NCBI RefSeq assembly: GCF_020881035.1
Contig: NZ_JAJITC010000008.1
Coordinates: 248,001 to 312,000, forward strand
Reading direction: 5' to 3'
From: Paraburkholderia translucens
GTDB lineage: Bacteria; Pseudomonadota; Gammaproteobacteria; Burkholderiales; Burkholderiaceae
Length of the DNA: 64,000 nucleotides
Program-made: the position numbers and the translations under genes
Shown here: positions 19,271-28,105 of the stretch, one piece after another
Layout: each line of letters begins with the position of its first letter
How positions within the stretch are numbered: the stretch's first letter is position 1
Notes under the pieces: generated by a model
Told to the model about the DNA's origin: nothing
What the model saw: the letters and a program-made list of their open reading frames with translations, nothing else
The model's database searches: none

Positions 19271-19408
19271 GCGATCTCTCCGTGTTCGATGATTTAAAGC
19301 AAAGCTGTGTGGATCGCGACGGGGCGCGGCGCATTCCGCGGGCCGCGCAACGCAATCCCGCCGGCGCGTGCCGCCACATTGGCGGCATGGCCGGCGTCAT
19401 TCGTCGGG

Positions 19409-20050
19409 TCAGGGCGACAGGCGCGCGATTTGCCAGATGCCGCCTTCTTGCGCGCGCGTAAAGAGCAGACGATCATGCAGTCGCGACGGCCGCCCCTGCC
19501 AGAATTCGATCGCGTCGGGCACCAGACGGTAGCCGCCCCAGTGCGGCGGACGCGGAGGATTGTCGCCGTATTGCAGGCTGATTTCGCGTTCGCGTACTTC
19601 AAGCTGCGAACGGCTTTCAATCACCTGACTCTGATTCGAAGCCCATGCACCGATGCGCGAGCCGAGCGGACGAGACGCGAAATACGCATCGCTGTCCGCT
19701 TCGCTCGTCTTGACGACGCGGCCCTCGATGCGCACCTGGCGCTCGAGTTCGATCCAGTGAAACAGCAGGCTCGCGTAGGGATTCGCGCTTAGCTCGCGGC
19801 CCTTGCGGCTCTCGTAATTGGTGAAGAACACGAAACCGCGTTCGTCGACCCCCTTGATCAGCACGATGCGTGCCGATGGCCGGCCGCGCGCGTCTACCGT
19901 AGCGAGGGTCATCGCATTCGGCTCGGGCAGCCTGGCGTCGATTGCCTGCTGGAACCACGTGTCGAATTGACGGAATGGATCGTGGTTGACGTCGGCAACG
20001 TCCAGTGACCCCAGCGAATAGTTTTTTCGAAGCTCGGCGAGGGAGATCAT
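19409..20050 (-). CDS. pdxH: Pyridoxamine 5'-phosphate oxidase
   Basis: FMN enzyme (213 aa) converting PNP/PMP to PLP. Characteristic segments are [35 protein letters not shown], the [16 protein letters not shown] substrate region and the C-terminal [21 protein letters not shown] ending. ATG 20050 begins [11 protein letters not shown], the standard family start. It is divergent from tcdA with a 241-bp gap. PLP made by this enzyme serves kynU and the MocR regulator among others. Confidence 0.97.
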   Translation of the reverse strand: MISLAELRKNYSLGSLDVADVNHDPFRQFDTWFQQAIDARLPEPNAMTLATVDARGRPSARIVLIKGVDERGFVFFTNYESRKGRELSANPYASLLFHWIELERQVRIEGRVVKTSEADSDAYFASRPLGSRIGAWASNQSQVIESRSQLEVREREISLQYGDNPPRPPHWGGYRLVPDAIEFWQGRPSRLHDRLLFTRAQEGGIWQIARLSP

Positions 20051-20291
20051 GTTCTTATGCGAACGCTACAGTAAGGCAAGTATAACTAAGGAGCCGGTTT
20101 TTTGCGCGCGAGCGGATCAACGTATCGCGCGGCGCATGTTGCCCCAGCGCAAGCCTGCAACGTTGCGCCGCTGCAAGGAGTCCGGCGCGGCGGCTTTCAC
20201 GGCTTCAGGCAAAATACGGGCTGCGCGCGCTGGTCTGTGCCAGAACGCCGCCGCTTTCTCCGTTCCGCCTGTGTCTTCGAGCCCTGCCATC

Positions 20292-21149
20292 ATGTCCAGC
20301 ACCACCGCGCAATCCGATCTTACTACCAGCCTCGACGCGAATGAATCCGCCGATCGGGCACGCCGTTTCGGCGGCATTGCGCGTCTGTACGGCGCACCTG
20401 CGCTCGCCGCGTTCGAGCGCGCGCACGTCGCGGTGATCGGTATCGGCGGGGTGGGGTCGTGGGTCGCGGAGGCGCTTGCGCGCAGCGCGCTCGGCACGCT
20501 GACGCTGATCGATCTCGACAACGTCGCGGAAAGCAACACGAACCGGCAGATTCACGCGCTCGACGGCAACTACGGAAAGCCGAAGGTCGAAGCGATGGCC
20601 GAACGCATCGCGGCGATCAATCCGCATTGCGACGTGCGGCTGATCGAAGACTTCGTCGAGCCGGACAATTTCGCGGCGACGCTCGGCGGCGGCTTCGATT
20701 ACGTGATCGACGCGATCGACAGCGTGCGCACGAAGACCGCGCTGATCGCGTGGTGCGTCGAGCGCAAGCAGCCGCTGATCACGATCGGCGGCGCGGGCGG
20801 TCAGCTCGACCCGACGCGCATCCGCATCGACGATCTCGCGCTGACGATTCAGGATCCGCTGCTCTCGAAGGTGCGCGGCCAGTTGCGCAAACAGCATGGC
20901 TTTCCGCGCGGGCCAAAGGCGAAGTTCAAGGTGAGCGCCGTGTATTCGGACGAGCCGTTGATCTATCCGGAGGCGGCCGTCTGCGATATCGATGAAGAAG
21001 CCGAGCACGTGAGCACCTCGCCCGGACATACGGGGCCGGTCGGGTTGAATTGCGCGGGGTTTGGGTCGAGCGTGTGCGTGACCGCGAGCTTTGGTTTCGC
21101 GGCCGCGGCGTATGTCTTACGGGAGTTGGGGAAGAAGGCGGCGGTTTAG
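20292..21149 (+). CDS. tcdA: tRNA threonylcarbamoyladenosine dehydratase (ThiF/E1-like)
   Basis: E1-like ATP-dependent enzyme (285 aa) that cyclises t6A37 to ct6A37 in tRNA. The ATP-binding GIGGVGSWVAEALARS near residue 53, the DLDNVAESNTNRQ segment and the DAIDSVRTK segment mark the TcdA/CsdL branch of the ThiF family. ATG 20292 is chosen because the family begins shortly before RRFGGIARLYG. The upstream in-frame stretch is not conserved-looking. tsaE, which acts in the preceding t6A step, is also in the window but not adjacent. Confidence 0.93.
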   Translation: MSSTTAQSDLTTSLDANESADRARRFGGIARLYGAPALAAFERAHVAVIGIGGVGSWVAEALARSALGTLTLIDLDNVAESNTNRQIHALDGNYGKPKVEAMAERIAAINPHCDVRLIEDFVEPDNFAATLGGGFDYVIDAIDSVRTKTALIAWCVERKQPLITIGGAGGQLDPTRIRIDDLALTIQDPLLSKVRGQLRKQHGFPRGPKAKFKVSAVYSDEPLIYPEAAVCDIDEEAEHVSTSPGHTGPVGLNCAGFGSSVCVTASFGFAAAAYVLRELGKKAAV

Positions 21150-21211
21150 GCGGCCGGATTCTTCAACCCGCACACCACCCAACCCGCCGCACGGCGAATC
21201 GCCACGAGCGA

Positions 21212-22060
21212 TCAGTACAACGACGCGCTCAATTTGCGCCGCCACTGTGACACCAGCTCCGGCTGATGCGCGGCCAGATCGAACACCGACAACATCGTCT
21301 TGCGGCCGATATCGTCGCGGAACGCGCGGTCGCGCTGCACGATCGCGAGAAGCTGTTCCAGCGCCTGCGCATATTTGCGCCGCGCGATAAATGCATTCGC
21401 GAGATCGAAGCGCGCCTCGAGATCGTCCGGGTTGCCGGCGACGCGCGCCTCGAGCGCATCGGTGGGCGGCAGGTCGGCGGCGGCGTCCACCGCGTCGAGC
21501 CGCGTCTTGATCGCGTTGAAGCGCGCGTCGATGCCTTGCGTGGTTTTCGGCGACAGCAGATCGACTTCGTTGCGCGCCTCGTCGATGCGATTGTCTTCGA
21601 GCAGCAACTCGATGCGGTCCATGCGTGCGTCGTCGAAGCCCGGGTCGTACGCGAGCGCCGCTTGCAGCAGATCGTACGCGTCGTCGCGGCGGCCTTCGGC
21701 GAGCGCGGTCTGCGCCTCGATGCGCGCGCCCGGCGCACCCTGCGGCACGAGCCGGTCGAGGAACTCGCGCAGCTGTCCTTCCGTCAGCACGCCGACGAAC
21801 TGATCGACCGGCTGGCCGTCGGCGAATGCGATGACGTGCGGAATGCTGCGCACCTGGAAGTGCGCGGCCAGTTCGTGATTCTCGTCCACGTTGACCTTGA
21901 CGAGTTTCCATTTGCCGGCCGCTTCGGCTTCGAGCTTTTCGAGCATCGGGCCGAGACTCTTGCAGGGGCCGCACCATGGCGCCCAGAAATCGACCAGCAC
22001 GGGGGCCAGCAGCGACGCCTTGATGACGTCCTGTTCGAAAGTGGCCAGAGTGGTGTCCAT
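21212..22060 (-). CDS. cnoX: Thioredoxin-TPR co-chaperone (YbbN/CnoX-like)
   Basis: A 282-residue protein. The N-terminal thioredoxin domain (~1-110) has an intact WCGPCK active site and cis-Pro in SIPHVIAF. The following ~160 residues of tetratricopeptide-like helices include QTALAEGRRDDAYDLLQAAL and DLANAFIARRKYAQAL. The architecture is that of CnoX/YbbN, a holdase that works with GroEL/DnaK. The E. coli protein lacks the full CxxC, so this version may also be redox-active. ATG 22060 gives the standard length. It is convergent with tcdA. Confidence 0.92.
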   Translation of the reverse strand: MDTTLATFEQDVIKASLLAPVLVDFWAPWCGPCKSLGPMLEKLEAEAAGKWKLVKVNVDENHELAAHFQVRSIPHVIAFADGQPVDQFVGVLTEGQLREFLDRLVPQGAPGARIEAQTALAEGRRDDAYDLLQAALAYDPGFDDARMDRIELLLEDNRIDEARNEVDLLSPKTTQGIDARFNAIKTRLDAVDAAADLPPTDALEARVAGNPDDLEARFDLANAFIARRKYAQALEQLLAIVQRDRAFRDDIGRKTMLSVFDLAAHQPELVSQWRRKLSASLY

Positions 22061-22150
22061 TGCGTCCTCGTCGATAGAAACGGTTTGTGGCTAGTTGGGG
22101 CCGAAGCGCGCGAATTCAATGCGGTCCTTGCGCGCGCGGTCCCGGGGCCG

Positions 22151-23026
22151 TCACTTGCGCTGCGGCAGCGGAATCCATTCGGTTTCGCCGGGCACGTGGC
22201 CCATCTCCTGATTCGTCCATGCGAGCTTCGCCGCTTCGATCTTCTCGCGCGAGCTCGCCACGAAGTTCCATTCGATAAAGCGCTCGCCGTCGAGCTTTTC
22301 GCCGCCGAGCAACATCACGCGCGCGCCGTCCGTGCTCGCGAGGGTGACGGTTTCGTCGAGCGCGAGCACGGCCATCTGGCCCGCTTCGAGCGGCGTGCCG
22401 TCGATCTCCAGATCGCCTTCCACCAGATACACGCCGCGCTCCTCGTGTTCGGGTTCGAGCGCGAACGCGCTGCCCGGCGTGAAGTTGGCGGCGACGTACA
22501 ACGTGCCCGAAAACGTCGCGACCGGCGACACCGCGCCGAACGCGGCGCCCGCGATCACGCGCAGCGTCACACCGTTGCGCTCGACGACCGGCAAGGTCGC
22601 GGCCGCATGATGCGCGAACGACGGCTCGGCGTCTTCATCGGCGAGCGGCAGCGCGACCCAGGTCTGGATGCCGTGAATCTTCTGGCCGCGTGCGCGGTCT
22701 TCCGGCGGCGTGCGCTCCGAATGGACGATGCCGCGCCCCGCCGTCATCCAGTTGACGTCGCCGGGGACGATCTTCTGCTCGGAGCCGAGGCTGTCGCGGT
22801 GCATGATCGCGCCGTCGAACAGATAGGTGACGGTGGCGAGGCCGATGTGCGGATGCGGGCGCACGTCGAGGCCGGTGCCGGGTTCGAGGGTCGCGGGGCC
22901 CATGTGGTCGAAGAAGATGAACGGGCCGATCAGGCGCGCGGCCAGCGCCGGCAGCACGCGCCGCACGGTCAGATTGCCGATATCGCGCAAATGCGGTTTC
23001 AGGACGGCTTTGATCGAGGAACTCAT
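22151..23026 (-). CDS. Pirin family protein
   Basis: Bicupin of 291 residues. The metal-binding cupin residues are in RPHPHIGLATVTYLFDG and the HSERTPPE segment, the usual pirin pattern (possible quercetinase-like or regulatory activity). The C-terminal cupin is less conserved. ATG 23026 begins MSSSIKAVLKPH. A GTG at 23062 would add 12 residues; neither start has a strong Shine-Dalgarno. It lies 90 bp upstream of cnoX on the same strand. Function beyond the family is unknown. Confidence 0.92.
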   Translation of the reverse strand: MSSSIKAVLKPHLRDIGNLTVRRVLPALAARLIGPFIFFDHMGPATLEPGTGLDVRPHPHIGLATVTYLFDGAIMHRDSLGSEQKIVPGDVNWMTAGRGIVHSERTPPEDRARGQKIHGIQTWVALPLADEDAEPSFAHHAAATLPVVERNGVTLRVIAGAAFGAVSPVATFSGTLYVAANFTPGSAFALEPEHEERGVYLVEGDLEIDGTPLEAGQMAVLALDETVTLASTDGARVMLLGGEKLDGERFIEWNFVASSREKIEAAKLAWTNQEMGHVPGETEWIPLPQRK

Positions 23027-23193
23027 GGGCAGGCTCGACGTGAAAGTGAAAGAGGAGGGCACGAATGGTCGATTCTACTGCGCGGCGCGTGCGGCCGACG
23101 GCAACGGCGCAGGCACGCCACGGGCGGGCGCAATGAATCGAAATCGCGGCCTCCGCTACACTGGCGGATCGAACCATCACATTGGAGACGCGG

Positions 23194-24075
23194 ATGTCGC
23201 CCAGGGACTTGCTGCTCGCGCTGATCGTCGTGATCGCGTGGGGTGTCAACTTCGTCGTGATCAAGGTCGGCTTGCATGGCGTGCCGCCCATGCTCCTCGG
23301 TGCGCTGCGCTTCACGCTCGCGGCAGTGCCGGCGGTGTTTTTCGTCAAGCGGCCGCAGTTGCCGTGGCGGTGGCTGTTCGCCTACGGCGCGACGATCTCG
23401 TTCGGGCAGTTCGCGTTCCTGTTCTCGGCGATGTACGTCGGCATGCCGGCGGGGCTCGCGTCGCTGGTTTTACAGGCGCAGGCGTTTTTCACGCTGATCT
23501 TCGCGGCGCTGTTTCTGCACGAGCGCTTCCATTTGCCGAATGTCGCCGGTCTGCTGATCGCCGCGGCGGGCCTCGCGGTGATCGGTCTGCAAGGCGGCCA
23601 CACGATGTCGCTCGCCGGCTTCCTGTTGACGCTGTGCGCCGCGTGCATGTGGGCGCTCGGCAATATCGTCACGAAGAAGGTCGGCAAGGTCGATCTGGTT
23701 GGGCTCGTCGTGTGGGGCAGCCTGATTCCGCCGCTGCCGTTTTTCGCGGCGTCGGCTGTGTTCGAAGGGCCGCGCGAGATCGCGACCGCGCTGAGCGGCA
23801 TCAGCGCGCTGTCGATTTTCGCGATCGTCTATCTCGCCTTTGTCGCGACGTTACTCGGCTATGGTTTGTGGAGCCGTCTGCTGTCGCGCTATCCGGCCAG
23901 CCAGGTCGCGCCGTTCTCACTGCTGGTGCCGATCGTCGGGCTCGCGTCGGCGTCGCTGCTGCTTGGCGAGCAACTCTCCGAGATGCAGGTGGCGGGCGCG
24001 CTGCTCGTGATGGCGGGGCTCGCGGTCAACGTGTTCGGCGGCTGGGTCGTGCAGCGTTTGATGCCAGCGCGTTGA
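23194..24075 (+). CDS. EamA/DMT-family transporter
   Basis: Inner-membrane protein of 293 residues with about ten hydrophobic segments in two EamA repeats. The first repeat starts LLLALIVVIAWGVNFVVIK and the second ends PFSLLVPIVGLASASLLL-GE. It resembles the RhtA/YdcZ amino-acid or metabolite exporters; the substrate is unknown. TTGGAG lies 6 nt before ATG 23194, which decides against the TTG 12 nt upstream. It is divergent from the pirin gene and convergent with amiC (27 bp). Confidence 0.92.
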   Translation: MSPRDLLLALIVVIAWGVNFVVIKVGLHGVPPMLLGALRFTLAAVPAVFFVKRPQLPWRWLFAYGATISFGQFAFLFSAMYVGMPAGLASLVLQAQAFFTLIFAALFLHERFHLPNVAGLLIAAAGLAVIGLQGGHTMSLAGFLLTLCAACMWALGNIVTKKVGKVDLVGLVVWGSLIPPLPFFAASAVFEGPREIATALSGISALSIFAIVYLAFVATLLGYGLWSRLLSRYPASQVAPFSLLVPIVGLASASLLLGEQLSEMQVAGALLVMAGLAVNVFGGWVVQRLMPAR

Positions 24076-24102
24076 GCGCCGGTTGCACCTCGCCCGACGA
24101 CA

Positions 24103-25713
24103 TCACGTCATGCGGTTCTTGGCGAGCGGCGGATTGGCCGCGAAATAGCGCTTGATGCCGGCCAGGATCGCATTGGCCATCTTGTCGCGATAGGCGTCGT
24201 CGTTCAGGCGGCGCTCTTCGTCCGGATTGCTGATGAACGCGGTCTCGACGAGGATCGACGGAATGTCCGGCGCCTTCAGCACCGCGAATCCGGCCTGCTC
24301 GACCGAGCCCTTGTGCAGCTTGTTGATGTCGCCGATCTCCTTGAGCACGAAGTTGCCGTAGCGCATCGAGTCGCGAATCTGCGCGGTGGTCGACATATCG
24401 AACAGCGCGCGGCTCACGGTCGCGTCGTCGGACTTGATGTTGATGCCGCCGATCAGGTCCGACGAGTTCTCCTTGTTCGCCATCCAGCGCGCGGCCGCGC
24501 TCGACGCGCCGTGCTCCGACAGCGCGAACACCGAGGAGCCCTTCGCTTCGGGCGTGGTGAACGCGTCCGCGTGGATCGACACGAACAGGTCCGCCCCGAC
24601 GCGGCGTGCTTTCTGCACGCGCACGTTCAGCGGCACGAAGAAGTCGGCATCGCGCGTCATCATCGCGCGCATGTTCGGCTGCGCGTCGATCTTCGCGCGC
24701 AGCTTCTTCGCGATGTCGAGCGCGATGTGCTTCTCATAGCTGCCGCCGCCGCCGATCGCGCCCGGGTCTTCGCCGCCATGACCCGGATCGATCGCGACCG
24801 TGAGCAATCGCACGGTGTTGCCGCGGCTCGACTTCGGCGTGGTGAACGCGTAGGTGTCGTCGCTGTTGCCGAGGTTCTCGCTGTCAGGGCCGCGCGCGGG
24901 AGTGCCGTTGCTGGTGTTGCCGCCCTTGTTGCGGGCGATCGCGGCGGGCGGCGCAAGCGGAGCGGCGGGCGTCGCCTGCCGGCCGGCGATGACCGGTGGC
25001 GGCGTCGCGCCACGCGCGGGGGGATGCGGTACGCCCGTCGCGGCGCCGTTACCGGCGCCGTTGCCCGCACCGCCGTTCTGCGCGTAACGCTCGAAGAACG
25101 CCTCGCTGTTGTCGACGGGCGGCGGCGTGCCGGGGCCGGCGAGCGTCGCGGGAGGCGCACTGTTTTGTTCGTCGAGCGCCTGCTGCTTGCGCTCGGTCTG
25201 CGCGAGCAGTTCCATCAGCGGATCGGGCGCGACTGCGGGATACAGGTCGAACACGAGCCGGTACCTGTACGCGCCGACCGGCGGCAGCGCGAACACCTGC
25301 GGCTTCACCGAGCCCTTCAGGTCGAACACCATGCGCACGACATGGGGCTGATACTGCCCGACCCGCACCGACGAAATCTGCGGATCGTTCGGCGTGATCT
25401 TCGACACCAGATCCTTCAGCGCCTGATCGAGATTGAGCCCGTTCAGATCGACGACGAGCCGGTCCGGTCCCTGCAGCAGTTGCTGCGTGTTCTGCAGCGG
25501 CTGGTCGGATTCGATCGTCACGCGCGTGTAGTCGCGCGCGGGCCACACGCGCACGCCGAGCACCGAGCTCGCCAAGGCGAGGCGCGGCGCGACGAGACCG
25601 AGCACGAGCGTCGACGCGCCCGCGCGCAGAATCTGCCGGCGCCGCCAGTTATGCGTTGCGCCCGCGGCCGATTCGATCGAGTGGAATGGTTTGATTAACA
25701 TCTTTCGAGACAT
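24103..25713 (-). CDS. amiC: N-acetylmuramoyl-L-alanine amidase (AmiC type, Tat-exported)
   Basis: Septal murein hydrolase of 536 residues. The N-terminus carries RRRQILRAG followed by a hydrophobic run, a twin-arginine-like signal. An AMIN domain (~50-150) follows, then a Pro/Gly/Ala-rich linker with GNGAGNGA repeats (~185-300), then Amidase_3. Zinc residues lie in IDPGHGGEDPGA (His), the following YEKH (Glu), SIHADAF (His) and LVETAF (Glu). AGGAAAGG 3-9 nt before ATG 25713 decides this start over ATG 25701. It overlaps the end of tsaE by 19 bp. The long linker is typical of Burkholderia orthologues. Confidence 0.95.
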   Translation of the reverse strand: MSRKMLIKPFHSIESAAGATHNWRRRQILRAGASTLVLGLVAPRLALASSVLGVRVWPARDYTRVTIESDQPLQNTQQLLQGPDRLVVDLNGLNLDQALKDLVSKITPNDPQISSVRVGQYQPHVVRMVFDLKGSVKPQVFALPPVGAYRYRLVFDLYPAVAPDPLMELLAQTERKQQALDEQNSAPPATLAGPGTPPPVDNSEAFFERYAQNGGAGNGAGNGAATGVPHPPARGATPPPVIAGRQATPAAPLAPPAAIARNKGGNTSNGTPARGPDSENLGNSDDTYAFTTPKSSRGNTVRLLTVAIDPGHGGEDPGAIGGGGSYEKHIALDIAKKLRAKIDAQPNMRAMMTRDADFFVPLNVRVQKARRVGADLFVSIHADAFTTPEAKGSSVFALSEHGASSAAARWMANKENSSDLIGGINIKSDDATVSRALFDMSTTAQIRDSMRYGNFVLKEIGDINKLHKGSVEQAGFAVLKAPDIPSILVETAFISNPDEERRLNDDAYRDKMANAILAGIKRYFAANPPLAKNRMT

Positions 25714-26279
25714 GCCTTTCCTGATTCGCTATAGGCGCGTGCGACGAGTACGCGTGCGTCCGCGTTTGCGTCCACGTTGCCGCTGAGCCCGAGCGAGAAG
25801 ACGAGATCCGGCACGCCGAGCAGCAAGCCCGCGCGTTGCGGCCATTCGACGAGGCAGACCGCGCCGCTGTCGAAATATTCGCGAAAGCCCGCGTCGGCCC
25901 ATTCGGCCGGATCGGTGAATCGGTACAGATCGAAGTGATAAAGCGCGAGTTCCCCGGCGGGCCGCTCGAGCAGGTACGGTTCGACGAGCGTGTAGGTCGG
26001 ACTGCGCACGCGGCCGGTGTGGCCGAGGCCGCGCAAGGTTGCGCGTACGAGCGTGGTTTTGCCGGCGCCGAGGTCGCCGAGCAGTTGGACTTGCAGGCCG
26101 TGGAACGCGAGGCCGCTTGCGGTCTCCGGCTGGGCCCGCGAGTCAGCGCGCACGCTTTCGATCGCCTGTGCGAAGCGCGCGCCGAATGCCTGAGTGGCGG
26201 CTTCGTCCGCGAGCGCGAATGTGCGTTCGAGCAGCACGGGAGCGGACGGTAGGGTCGCGTGATCGGGATTGGCAGGCAT
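25695..26279 (-). CDS. tsaE: tRNA threonylcarbamoyladenosine biosynthesis ATPase TsaE
   Basis: ATPase (194 aa) required for t6A37 in tRNA with TsaB and TsaD. The Walker A motif GDLGAGKTT is near residue 70. SPTYTLVEPY, the YHFDLYR segment and VEWPQRAG complete the signature. ATG 26279 is chosen over an upstream extension that runs into the divergent queG gene. It precedes amiC in a tsaE-amiC pair conserved in many proteobacteria. A longer than usual N-terminus (~30 residues) precedes the core. Confidence 0.95.
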   Translation of the reverse strand: MPANPDHATLPSAPVLLERTFALADEAATQAFGARFAQAIESVRADSRAQPETASGLAFHGLQVQLLGDLGAGKTTLVRATLRGLGHTGRVRSPTYTLVEPYLLERPAGELALYHFDLYRFTDPAEWADAGFREYFDSGAVCLVEWPQRAGLLLGVPDLVFSLGLSGNVDANADARVLVARAYSESGKACLERC

Positions 26280-26296
26280 TCTCGTAAAATGGCGTG

Positions 26297-27526
26297 ATGA
26301 ACCGAAGTCCGAAGTCCCCTGATTCCTGCACGCCCGCGCTGGCCGATGATGCCGCGCGAGTCTCGTGTGCAACGTCCCGTTTCGATGAAGCGGCGCTGCG
26401 TGCGCTTGCGCTCGACATCAAGACATGGGGCCGTGAGCTCGGTTTCGGGGCAATCGGCATCAGCGATACCGATCTGTCGGCCGCCGAAGCGCCGCTTGCA
26501 GCATGGCTCGAAGCGGGTTGCCACGGCGAGATGGATTATATGGCCAAACACGGCATGAAACGCGCGCGGCCGGCCGAGCTTGTGGCCGGCACGCGACGCG
26601 TGATCACCGCGCGCATCGCCTATTTGCCCGCGCAGATGCGGGAGGCAGAGGCGGCCGAAGGGGCGCGCGACTGGCGCACGGCCGAGCTCGCGCGGCTCGC
26701 GGACCCGTCGACAGCGGTCGTGTCGATCTATGCGCGCGGCCGCGACTATCACAAGGTGCTGCGACATCGCCTGCAACAACTGGCCGACCGGATCGAAGCG
26801 GCGATCGGGCCGTTCGGCTATCGCGTGTTCACCGATTCGGCGCCGGTACTCGAAGTCGAGCTCGCGCAGAAGGCCGGCATCGGCTGGCGCGGCAAGCACA
26901 CGCTGCTGTTGCAGCGCGACGCCGGCTCGCTGTTCTTTCTCGGCGAGATCTACGTCGATATCCCGCTGCCGGCCGATGCCGAGACCTCGCCCGAGGCCGC
27001 GCCCGAAACGCCGGGCTCGCATTGCGGCAGCTGCACGCGTTGCATCGGCGCCTGTCCGACCGGCGCGATCGTCGCGCCGTACAAGGTCGACGCGCGGCGC
27101 TGCATCTCGTATCTGACGATCGAACTGAAGGGCAGCATTCCGCTCGACATGCGCCCGCTGATCGGCAATCGCGTGTATGGCTGCGACGACTGCCAGCTCG
27201 TGTGTCCGTGGAACAAGTTCGCGCAGGCCGCGCCGGTCGCCGATTTCGACGTGCGGCATGGGCTCGATCGCGCGTCCCTGGTCGAATTGTTCGCGTGGAG
27301 TGCGGACGAGTTCGACACGCGCATGCAGGGCAGCGCGATTCGCCGCATCGGTTATGAGAGCTGGCTGCGCAATCTCGCGGTCGGCATGGGCAACGCGTTG
27401 CGCGCCGCGCCCGCGAGCCTTGACGCCGACGCGCGTACCTCGATCGTGCGGGCATTGAGGCAGCGCGCCGACGATCCGTCGGCGCTCGTGCGCGAGCATG
27501 TGGAGTGGGCGCTCGAAGCGGCGTAA
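26297..27526 (+). CDS. queG: Epoxyqueuosine reductase
   Basis: Iron-sulfur, cobalamin-dependent enzyme (409 aa) that reduces epoxyqueuosine to queuosine in tRNA, the last step of the pathway. Two [4Fe-4S] clusters are indicated by CGSCTRCIGACPTGAI and the later CDDCQLVCPWNK. CISYLTIELKG and the WRGKHTLLL segment are typical of QueG. ATG 26297 directly follows an in-frame GTG at 26294. It is divergent from tsaE with only 17 bp between start codons, so the two promoters must lie inside each other's coding region or overlap. Confidence 0.96.
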   Translation: MNRSPKSPDSCTPALADDAARVSCATSRFDEAALRALALDIKTWGRELGFGAIGISDTDLSAAEAPLAAWLEAGCHGEMDYMAKHGMKRARPAELVAGTRRVITARIAYLPAQMREAEAAEGARDWRTAELARLADPSTAVVSIYARGRDYHKVLRHRLQQLADRIEAAIGPFGYRVFTDSAPVLEVELAQKAGIGWRGKHTLLLQRDAGSLFFLGEIYVDIPLPADAETSPEAAPETPGSHCGSCTRCIGACPTGAIVAPYKVDARRCISYLTIELKGSIPLDMRPLIGNRVYGCDDCQLVCPWNKFAQAAPVADFDVRHGLDRASLVELFAWSADEFDTRMQGSAIRRIGYESWLRNLAVGMGNALRAAPASLDADARTSIVRALRQRADDPSALVREHVEWALEAA

Positions 27527-27534
27527 AGTTGGCG

Positions 27535-27604
27535 CAATTCGGTGGCTGCAATTCGGTGGCTGCAAATCGGCGGCTGTCAATCGGTGACGGCAATTCTGTG
27601 CCGG
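27535..27604. repeat. Five tandem 14-bp repeats between queG and ogt
   Basis: The unit CAATTCGGTGGCTG occurs at 27535 and 27549 exactly. It then occurs with changes at 27563 (CAAATCGGCGGCTG), 27577 (TCAATCGGTGACGG) and 27591 (CAATTCTGTGCCGG). A partial copy (AAGTTGGC) flanks each end. It ends about 30 bp before the ogt start, so copy number could affect ogt expression. Confidence 0.85.
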
Positions 27605-27634
27605 TAAGTTGGCACGCAAGAGGAACAGGCAATC

Positions 27635-28105
27635 ATGTTTGACGCAGTGATCGACGCCCCGTTCGGCAAGGTCGGCATCCGGCTCGAAGGCGAGGCCGTG
27701 CGTGAGATCGTCTATCTACCCGATTCAGCGAGCAACGTCGCGCCCACGACGCCGCTCGCGCGCGAGGCGGCCGAGCAGATCGAGCGTTACTTCGAGCGCG
27801 CCTCAGCCAGGTTCGAGCTGCCGCTCGCCGAGTGCGGCACCGCGTTCCAGCGGCGCGTGTGGCAGGCGATCAACGAGATCCCGCCGGGCGTCGTGTTGAC
27901 CTACGGGCAACTCGCGAAGCAGCTCGGCAGCGCACCGCGCGCGGTCGGCCAGGCGTGCGGCGCGAATTTCTTTCCGATCGTGATTCCGTGTCACCGCGTG
28001 GTGAGTTCGAGCGGCATCGGCGGCTTCGCGCACGATGGCGGCGACGGCTTCTTTCGCAACGTGAAGCGCTGGCTGCTCGCGCATGAAGGGGTGCCGTACG
28101 CATGA
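27635..28105 (+). CDS. ogt: Methylated-DNA--protein-cysteine S-methyltransferase
   Basis: Suicide repair enzyme (156 aa) that takes the methyl group from O6-methylguanine onto its own cysteine. The active-site PCHRV is near residue 115, preceded by the helix-turn-helix region with the arginine finger (PRAVGQACGANFFPIVI). The N-terminal domain is short, as in Ogt and not the Ada fusion. AGAGGAACAGG 5 nt upstream supports ATG 27635. Its stop overlaps xerD's start by 4 bp, so the two genes are probably translationally coupled. Confidence 0.95.
   Translation: MFDAVIDAPFGKVGIRLEGEAVREIVYLPDSASNVAPTTPLAREAAEQIERYFERASARFELPLAECGTAFQRRVWQAINEIPPGVVLTYGQLAKQLGSAPRAVGQACGANFFPIVIPCHRVVSSSGIGGFAHDGGDGFFRNVKRWLLAHEGVPYA

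Noticed and set aside
27535..27604. CRISPR-like array
   Set aside because: The 14-bp units are directly adjacent with no spacers and no cas genes are present.
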